Assembly: GCA_016719485.1 (NCBI GenBank)
Contig: JADJZB010000008.1
Coordinates: forward strand, 186,001-250,000
Direction: 5' to 3'
Length of the DNA: 64,000 bases
Origin: Holophagales bacterium
GTDB lineage: Bacteria > Acidobacteriota > Thermoanaerobaculia > UBA5066
Shown: one piece after another, positions 59,376-64,000 of the stretch
Position numbering within the stretch: the stretch's first letter is position 1
How the letters are laid out: each line of letters opens with the position of its first letter
Program-made: the position numbers and the translations under genes
The notes under the pieces: model-generated
The model's input: only the letters and a program-made list of their open reading frames with translations
Told to the model about the DNA's origin: nothing
The model's database searches: none

Positions 59376-60227
59376 ATGCCGTCCCCGCGGGATTTCCTCT
59401 CCCTCGTCGTCTTCGCGCACACCGTCTTCGCGCTCCCGTTCGCGCTCCTGTCGGCGGTCCTCGCGGCGAACGGCGTGCCCCACGGGCGCACGCTCCTCTG
59501 GATCCTCGTCGCCATGGTGGGCGCCCGCTCGGCGGCGATGTCGTTCAACCGGATCGTCGATCGCCACATCGACGCGAGGAACCCGCGCACCGCGCGCCGC
59601 GAGATTCCCGCCGGGGTCGTCTCGCCCGCCGCCGCCGCCCTCTTCTGCGCCGGCTCGGCCGCGCTCTTCGTCCTCGCCGCCGCGCAGCTGAACCGCCTCT
59701 GCCTGGTCCTGTCGCCCGTCGCCCTCGCGATCGTCCTCGGCTACTCGTACGCCAAGCGGGTCACTTCGTTCGCGCACCTCTTGCTCGGTCTCGCGCTCGC
59801 CATCGCCCCGGTCGGGGCGTGGGTGGCCGTCACCGGCGCCTTCGCCCTCCCTCCCGTCCTCCTCGGCTTCGCGGTCCTCTTCTGGGTCGCCGGCTTCGAC
59901 GTCATCTACAGCCTCCAGGACGAGGAGTTCGACCGGGCCGAGGGCCTCCGCTCCATCCCGGCGCGCTTCGGCGCCGCGCGGGCGCTCCAGATCGCCCGCC
60001 TCTTCCACGGGACGACGCTCGTCCTCCTCTACGCCGTCTTTCTCGCGGTCTCGGGCGGCTGGCTCTTCGGGGCGGCGGTCGTCGTGGCCGGCCTGTTCCT
60101 CGTCCGGCAGCACCGGCTCGTCTCCCCGGGCGACCTCTCCCGCGTAAACGCCGCCTTCTTCACCGCGAACGGATGGCTCTCGGTCGCCGTGTTCGTTCTC
60201 GGCGCGGCGGACGTCCTCCTGCGGTAA
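59376..60227 (+). CDS. UbiA-family prenyltransferase (4-hydroxybenzoate polyprenyltransferase/MqnP-like)
   Basis: 283 residues, ATG, eight to nine membrane helices. The two Asp-rich prenyl-diphosphate motifs are present: SFNRIVDRHIDARNPRTARR (N-x3-D-x3-D) and DVIYSLQDEEFDRAEGLRSI. It attaches a polyprenyl chain to an aromatic ring in quinone synthesis, in the inner membrane. The sequence resembles the UbiA-like enzymes used with the futalosine menaquinone route (MqnP) as much as UbiA. No other quinone gene is in view. Confidence 0.9.
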   Translation: MPSPRDFLSLVVFAHTVFALPFALLSAVLAANGVPHGRTLLWILVAMVGARSAAMSFNRIVDRHIDARNPRTARREIPAGVVSPAAAALFCAGSAALFVLAAAQLNRLCLVLSPVALAIVLGYSYAKRVTSFAHLLLGLALAIAPVGAWVAVTGAFALPPVLLGFAVLFWVAGFDVIYSLQDEEFDRAEGLRSIPARFGAARALQIARLFHGTTLVLLYAVFLAVSGGWLFGAAVVVAGLFLVRQHRLVSPGDLSRVNAAFFTANGWLSVAVFVLGAADVLLR

Positions 60228-60239
60228 CCTTCCGGCTCC

Positions 60240-60899
60240 GTGGGAGCTCCGAGCGCCGAGAAGTTTCCTCTCAGGCACATTGCGATCGAAGGACCGATCG
60301 GCGTCGGGAAGACCTCGCTCGCCGGGCTCCTCGCCAAGCGCTTCTCCGGCACGCAGGTCCTCGAGGACGTCAAGAACCCGTTCCTCGCCGACTTCTACGA
60401 CGGGCGCAAGGGCGCGGCCTTCCAGACGCAGATCTACTTCCTGCTCTCGCGCTACGGCCAGCAGCAGGAGATCGCGCAGATGGACCTCTTCAAGGAGCTG
60501 GTCATCGCCGACTACACGTTCGCCAAGGACAAGATCTTCGCGAACCTGACGCTCAGCGACGAGGAGATGCGGCTCTACGAGAAGGTCTGGGCGCCGCTCT
60601 CCGAGGCGCTGCCGAAACCCGACCTCGTCATCCACCTCACGGCGAGCGTCGACACCTGCCTCTCGCGCATCAAGCAGCGCGGCCGGTCGTTCGAGAAGTC
60701 GATCACGGCCGACTACCTGAAGCAGCTCACCGAGGCCTACAACTACTTCTTCCACCACTACCGCGAGACCCCGCTTCTCGTCGTGGACACGAACCAGATA
60801 GACTTCGTGAAACGGAAGGAGGATCTGGAGGACCTGATCCGCCAGATCACCCGGCCGTTCCGCGGTACCCAGTTCTACGTGCCGCGCGGATCCCGCTAG
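60240..60899 (+). CDS. Deoxynucleoside kinase family protein
   Basis: 219 residues, GTG start. The P-loop is IAIEGPIGVGKTSLAGLLA. LEDVKNPFLADFYDGRKGAA, FQTQIYFLLSRYGQQQE, then the DRY-like ADYTFAKDKIFA, and LVIHLTASVDTCLSRIKQRG, with RGRSFEKSI as the lid, follow the dNK/dGK/dCK fold. It phosphorylates deoxynucleosides for dNTP salvage, complementing the B12-dependent reductase. Base specificity cannot be read from the sequence. A hairpin CCTCCCG-TG-CGGGAGG at 61039-61054 follows before panB. Confidence 0.88.
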   Translation: MGAPSAEKFPLRHIAIEGPIGVGKTSLAGLLAKRFSGTQVLEDVKNPFLADFYDGRKGAAFQTQIYFLLSRYGQQQEIAQMDLFKELVIADYTFAKDKIFANLTLSDEEMRLYEKVWAPLSEALPKPDLVIHLTASVDTCLSRIKQRGRSFEKSITADYLKQLTEAYNYFFHHYRETPLLVVDTNQIDFVKRKEDLEDLIRQITRPFRGTQFYVPRGSR

Positions 60900-61058
60900 G
60901 GACCGCGACGGCGGACACGGAAGGCGCGAGAAGGGCAGGACCCGGCGAAGCGGACGATCCCGGAAGGGACGGCCGACCCCCGCCGAGAGAAACGCTCTCC
61001 CGTTTGCCGCACGCGCGGGCACCCGCCCCGCTCGTCGCCTCCCGTGCGGGAGGTTGCC

Positions 61059-61997
61059 ATGACGAAGGAACGGATCGCAGCGCTGGCGACGGGAGCCTCG
61101 AGCCCCGAGACGCCGGAGCCTGTGAAGGCGCCACGGCTCACCGCCCCCGGTCTTCTCGCGCTCAAGGGGCGCCGGAAGATCGCGGCGCTCACCGCCTACG
61201 ACGCTCCGACGGCCGCGCTCCTCGACGCCGCGGGGGTCGACGTCCTCCTCGTCGGCGACTCCATCGAGATGGTCGTCTACGGCGCCGCCGACACGCTCGG
61301 CGCCACGCTCGACCGGATGGTCGCCCACGCGAAGGCCGTGTCGGGAGCGGCGAAGCGGGCGCTCGTCGTCGGCGACCTGCCGTACCTCACGTACCACACG
61401 ACCCCCGAGGAGGCCGTGCGCAACGCGGCGCGCTTCGTCGTCGAGGGGGGCTGCCGGGCCGTGAAGCTCGAGGGCGGCGTCCAGCGCCTGCCGATGATCA
61501 AGGCGATCCTCTCGGCCGAGATCCCCGTCATGGGGCACCTCGGCCTGACGCCCCAGTCGGTGAACGCCCTCGGCGGCTTCAAGGTCCAGGGGCGGCGGGC
61601 CACGGAGGCGCGGCGCCTCCTCGACGAGGCGAAGAAGCTCGTCGACGCCGGCATCTTCGCCCTCGTCCTCGAGTGCGTTCCCGCCGACGTCGCCGCGCGG
61701 ATCACGGAGGCGATTCCCGTCCCGACGATCGGCATCGGCGCCGGCGCCGGATGCGACGGGCAGATCCTCGTCTTCCACGACCTCGTCGGCCTCACGGTGC
61801 CGGGCGCCCGCACGCCCCGCTTCGTCCGGCGCTACGCCGACCTCGGCGCGCTCGTCCAGAAGGCCGCCGCCGCGTACGTCGCCGACGTGAGAGCTGGGAG
61901 CTTTCCCTCGGAAGCGGAATCCTTCGCGTCCGACCCTGTCGACCCGGCCGATGCCGCCGGGGTCGTCCTCTACGCCGCGGGAGCCCAGCGCCGGTGA
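61059..61997 (+). CDS. panB: 3-methyl-2-oxobutanoate hydroxymethyltransferase
   Basis: 312 residues. The ATG at 61059 follows GGGAGG by 5 bases; an upstream GTG in frame is not needed. It makes ketopantoate from ketoisovalerate and methylene-tetrahydrofolate. Conserved: KIAALTAYDAPTAALLDAAG, VDVLLVGDSIEMVVYG, GDLPYLTYHTTPEEAV, AVKLEGG, VMGHLGLTPQSVNALGGFKV, LVLECVPADVAARIT and PTIGIGAGAGCDGQILVFHD. A 27-residue N-terminal extension (ATGASSPETPEPVKAPR) precedes the usual start. First gene of panBCD. Confidence 0.97.
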   Translation: MTKERIAALATGASSPETPEPVKAPRLTAPGLLALKGRRKIAALTAYDAPTAALLDAAGVDVLLVGDSIEMVVYGAADTLGATLDRMVAHAKAVSGAAKRALVVGDLPYLTYHTTPEEAVRNAARFVVEGGCRAVKLEGGVQRLPMIKAILSAEIPVMGHLGLTPQSVNALGGFKVQGRRATEARRLLDEAKKLVDAGIFALVLECVPADVAARITEAIPVPTIGIGAGAGCDGQILVFHDLVGLTVPGARTPRFVRRYADLGALVQKAAAAYVADVRAGSFPSEAESFASDPVDPADAAGVVLYAAGAQRR

Positions 61998-62839
61998 AGA
62001 CCGTCGCGAACGTCTTCGACCTCCGGAGCGCCCTCGCCGCCTGGCGCGAGAAGGGGCAGCGCATCGCGTTCGTCCCGACGATGGGGGCGCTCCACGCCGG
62101 CCACCTCGCCCTCGTCGATCACGCCCGCAAGTCCGCCGGGAAGGTCGTCGTCTCCATCTTCGTGAACCCGACGCAGTTCGGGCCCGGAGAAGACTTCGAA
62201 CGCTACCCGCGCGACCTCGACGCCGATTCGGAGAAGCTCCGCGAGGCCGGGGCCGACCTCCTCTTCGCGCCGCCCGTCGACGTGATCTACCCGCCCGGCT
62301 TCGCCACCACCATCCACGTCGCCGGCGTCTCGGAGGGAATGGAAGGCGCACGCCGCCCCGGGCACTTCGACGGCGTCGCCACGGTCGTCGCCCGCCTGCT
62401 CTGTCTCGTCCTCCCCGACGTCGCCGTCTTCGGCCAGAAGGACGCCCAGCAGTGCGCCGTCGTGATGCGCCTCGTCGCGGACCTCGGCCTCCCGGTGGAG
62501 GTCCGGGTCGCCCCGACCGTCCGCGAGAGCGACGGCCTCGCGATGTCGTCGCGCAACGCCTACCTGTCGCCGGCCGAACGGAAGGCCGCCCCGGCCCTCT
62601 TCCGCGCCCTCCTCGTCGCCCAGCTCGTCCACGAGCTGGGGGAAAAGAAGGCCGAGAAGGTCCTCAAGGCGTTCCGGCTCGCCCTCGAGACCGAGCCCCT
62701 CGTCACCCTCGACTCCGCCGACCTCGTCGACGCCGCCACGATGCGGCCCGTCGAGAGGATCGACCGTTCCGTCCTCCTCGCCGTGGCCGTGAAGCTCGGC
62801 CGGACCCGTCTCATCGACAACGTCGTCTTCGGGGGGTGA
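61994..62839 (+). CDS. panC: Pantothenate synthetase
   Basis: 281 residues from GTG 61994 (GTGA overlap with panB). FVPTMGALHAGHLALVDHAR includes the HIGH-type ATP site (HAGH). VSIFVNPTQFGPGEDFERYP, EGARRPGHFDGVATVVARLL, VFGQKDAQQCAVVMRLVADL and ESDGLAMSSRNAYLSPAER with the KMSKS-like site are all present. It joins pantoate and beta-alanine with ATP. Its beta-alanine comes from PanD, encoded next. Confidence 0.97.
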   Translation: MKTVANVFDLRSALAAWREKGQRIAFVPTMGALHAGHLALVDHARKSAGKVVVSIFVNPTQFGPGEDFERYPRDLDADSEKLREAGADLLFAPPVDVIYPPGFATTIHVAGVSEGMEGARRPGHFDGVATVVARLLCLVLPDVAVFGQKDAQQCAVVMRLVADLGLPVEVRVAPTVRESDGLAMSSRNAYLSPAERKAAPALFRALLVAQLVHELGEKKAEKVLKAFRLALETEPLVTLDSADLVDAATMRPVERIDRSVLLAVAVKLGRTRLIDNVVFGG

Positions 62840-62842
62840 ACC

Positions 62843-63235
62843 ATGAAGCTCACGATGCTCAAGGCCAAGATCCACCGTGCCACCGTCACCTGCGCCCACC
62901 TCGACTACGAGGGCTCGGTGACGATCGACAAGACGCTCCTGACGGCCGCCGGGATCCTCCCCTACGAACGTGTCGAGATTTACAACGTGACGCGGGGGAC
63001 GCGCCTCGCGACCTACGCCATCGAGGGGGAGGCCGGCTCGGGCGCGATCGAGATCAACGGCGCCGCGGCCCACCTCGCCGGGCGGGGAGACCTCGTCATC
63101 CTGGCCGCCTACTGCGAGATGACCCCCGAAGAGGCCCCATTCCACCGTCCGCGCCTGGTTTTCGTCGACGAAAGGAACCGGATCGCCGAGCTGAAAGCCT
63201 CCGAGACACCCCATACCCTGCCGGCCGAGGTCTGA
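62843..63235 (+). CDS. panD: Aspartate 1-decarboxylase (pyruvoyl type)
   Basis: 130 residues, ATG 3 bases after panC. LKAKIHRATVTCAHLDYEGS contains the Gly-Ser autocleavage site (YEGS) that generates the pyruvoyl cofactor. SVTIDKTLLTAAGILPYERV, VYNVTRGTRLATYAI-like IYNVTRGTRLATYAIEGEAG, INGAAAHLAGRGDLVILAAY and RLVFVDERNRI complete the family. It makes beta-alanine for pantothenate. Gene order panB-panC-panD suggests one transcript. Confidence 0.96.
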   Translation: MKLTMLKAKIHRATVTCAHLDYEGSVTIDKTLLTAAGILPYERVEIYNVTRGTRLATYAIEGEAGSGAIEINGAAAHLAGRGDLVILAAYCEMTPEEAPFHRPRLVFVDERNRIAELKASETPHTLPAEV

Positions 63236-63255
63236 GGCGGATCGTCACTTTCCGC

Positions 63256-63285
63256 TTGAATTGGCTCTCGGAAGGGGATTAGAGT
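63256..63285 (+). promoter_or_regulatory. Sigma-70-type promoter for the structured RNA downstream of panD
   Basis: TTGAAT (63256-63261), an 18-base spacer and TAGAGT (63280-63285) form a plausible housekeeping promoter. The predicted start is at about 63292-63293, exactly where an 8-bp end-closing stem begins. Confidence 0.5.
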
Positions 63286-63292
63286 CTCGCGC

Positions 63293-63477
63293 AGCCCGTG
63301 GTCTTCCTTGGTCCTACCCCAGGAATCCTCGATCGGCTCCAGGATTTCTCGCGTTTGAGGAGGGTTCAGTCCATTCCCAGTTTCCGGGGTCCCGTAGGGG
63401 AAACGACCCCACCGCAGCCTCCTGAAGTCCCGGAGCCGGTAAACAGTTCCCCGCGTCCCTCGTACGCGGGCTCTTTT
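63293..63477 (+). ncRNA. Candidate 6S-like regulatory RNA
   Basis: About 185 nt between a promoter and an intrinsic terminator, with no gene. The ends pair (AGCCCGTG 63293-63300 with CGCGGGCT 63465-63472). Further in, ATCGGCTCC (63332-63340) pairs with GGAGCCGGT (63432-63440). TTGAGGAGG (63355-63363) pairs with CCTCCTGAA (63418-63426, one mismatch) and GGGGTC (63386-63391) with GACCCC (63405-63410). This gives a long rod with a large asymmetric bubble (63341-63354 against 63427-63431), the shape and size of 6S RNA. It could instead be a leader of the next gene. Confidence 0.4.
63450..63477 (+). terminator. Intrinsic terminator of the structured RNA
   Basis: CCCGCGT (63450-63456) pairs with ACGCGGG (63464-63470), loop CCCTCGT, followed by CTCTTTT. 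It lies 75 bases before the next start codon, so that gene either has its own promoter or depends on read-through. Confidence 0.8.
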
Positions 63478-63552
63478 GGTGTGCGCCAGGGAGTCCCGCT
63501 CCACGTGAGCTCGATCTCCTGAGACCAGGAGACCACGGAGTTAAGAAAAGTC

Positions 63553-63846
63553 ATGTATACCGACAAGTCCATCCCCTGTATCGACTGCGGCGCCCCCTTC
63601 ACCTTCACGGCGAACGAGCAGGAGTTCTACGCCCAGAAGGGCTTCTCCAACGAGCCCAAGCGCTGCAAGATCTGCCGCGACAAGCGGAAGAACTCCGGCA
63701 TGGGCGACGGCGGCTCCCGCCAGCTGTTCAGCGTCACCTGCGACGCGTGCGGCAAGGCGACCCAGGTTCCGTTCAACCCGACGAACGGCAAGCCGGTCTA
63801 CTGCCGCGATTGCTACCGCGATCGCCGCACGGGCATGGGCCGCTGA
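63553..63846 (+). CDS. Small double zinc-ribbon protein (zf-trcl type)
   Basis: 97 residues, ATG. Four CxxC pairs: CIDCGAPFTF and CKICRDKR form the first ribbon; CDACGKATQV and CRDCYRDR form the second. FTANEQEFYAQKGFSNEPKR between the first pairs is the conserved zf-trcl-type segment. A Gly/Ser linker joins the two. Such small proteins are common and thought to bind nucleic acid or ribosomal partners; the function is unproven. Confidence 0.88.
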   Translation: MYTDKSIPCIDCGAPFTFTANEQEFYAQKGFSNEPKRCKICRDKRKNSGMGDGGSRQLFSVTCDACGKATQVPFNPTNGKPVYCRDCYRDRRTGMGR

Positions 63847-63877
63847 GCGTCGAGTAGATAAAACACGGGCTAGGGTG

Positions 63878-63908
63878 AGGGCGGGCTTCGTGCCCGCCCT
63901 TGCTTTTT
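63878..63908 (+). terminator. Intrinsic terminator after the zinc-ribbon gene
   Basis: AGGGCGGGC-TTCGT-GCCCGCCCT forms a perfect 9-bp stem, followed by TGCTTTTT. It ends the transcript of the zinc-ribbon gene. Confidence 0.9.
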
Positions 63909-63978
63909 CTTCCGGGCCCGCCCGCGAGGCTCGACGCGGCCCGGCCGCCGGGCGGACACTCCCGCCGGAGGCGCCGGC

Positions 63979-64000
63979 ATGAACGAGACGAGAGTCCCCG
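63979..64000 (+). CDS. Possible start of a gene running off the window
   Basis: ATG at 63979 lies 7 bases after GGAGG and opens a frame (MNETRVP) to the window edge. Only seven codons are visible, so nothing can be said of the product. Confidence 0.4.

Noticed and set aside
1..64000. CRISPR array, prophage, integrase or complete insertion sequence
   Set aside because: No regularly spaced repeats, transposase, integrase or phage structural gene was found; the holin-family protein at 8898 is a common chromosomal membrane protein.

Overview
This is a very GC-rich bacterial chromosome segment. Third codon positions are almost always G or C, genes are tightly packed, and there are no rRNA genes, phage genes, complete insertion sequences or CRISPR arrays. 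The gene mix points to a Gram-negative, probably Acidobacteriota-like bacterium (Thermoanaerobaculia or Holophagae type): a B12-dependent ribonucleotide reductase, TonB-C and lytic transglycosylase genes, a GAF protein with a long proline-rich linker, a Ser/Thr kinase with TPRs, a UbiA prenyltransferase and a group-4-hydrogenase-like complex. That placement is an inference from gene content only.

Layout. 1-5163: a truncated sodium/solute symporter, a DUF2203 protein, a thioesterase, a histidine-kinase-like protein that lacks its phospho-histidine, and a minus-strand run of IscA-type protein, MFS pump and SufT. 5164-9269: nrdJ behind a probable pair of NrdR boxes, a zinc-ribbon protein and a small membrane protein. 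9270-13738: a probable Phe/Tyr attenuator in front of a prephenate dehydratase-like/DAHP synthase/chorismate mutase fusion, then YjbQ, a Fur-family regulator and a photolyase. 13722-17764: a lytic transglycosylase and a GAF protein on the minus strand. 17947-24178: the macromolecular synthesis operon rpsU-(mutS2)-dnaG-rpoD, followed by a CAT-anticodon tRNA. 24585-29319: C4 zinc ribbon/coiled coil, YggS, rhomboid-like protein, DivIVA, HutI and cyclodeaminase. 29401-34728: LysM/BON protein, a frameshifted PHP gene, polA and a TonB-C protein.

34725-45131 is the most interesting block. It is one tightly overlapping operon of HTH-PTS IIA, two tandem HyfB paralogues, HyfC, HyfE, HyfF, HyfG, a ferredoxin-HyfI fusion and HypA. 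The HyfG large subunit has lost the cysteines that hold the NiFe centre, so the complex looks like an energy-converting-hydrogenase-related (Ehr) ion pump rather than a hydrogenase. It is nevertheless followed by HypA and, a few genes on, by a selB-hypF pair. 45215-57960 holds a TPR kinase, a phosphatase flanked by short repeats, hypF, selB, a frameshifted FAD oxidoreductase, CYTH and nucleotidyltransferase genes, and two pilus/competence-type genes. 58475-64000 holds a LuxR-type regulator, UbiA, a deoxynucleoside kinase, the panBCD pantothenate genes, a candidate 6S-like RNA and a zinc-ribbon protein.

Three genes (PHP, hypF, FAD oxidoreductase) each carry a single-base indel. Two of these lie in runs of six G/C, so assembly errors are likely. 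Four genes (transglycosylase, yggS, hutI, hypF) have no ATG/GTG/TTG where their family N-terminus requires one, but do have an in-frame CTG. At hypF and yggS this CTG is well spaced behind a Shine-Dalgarno sequence.
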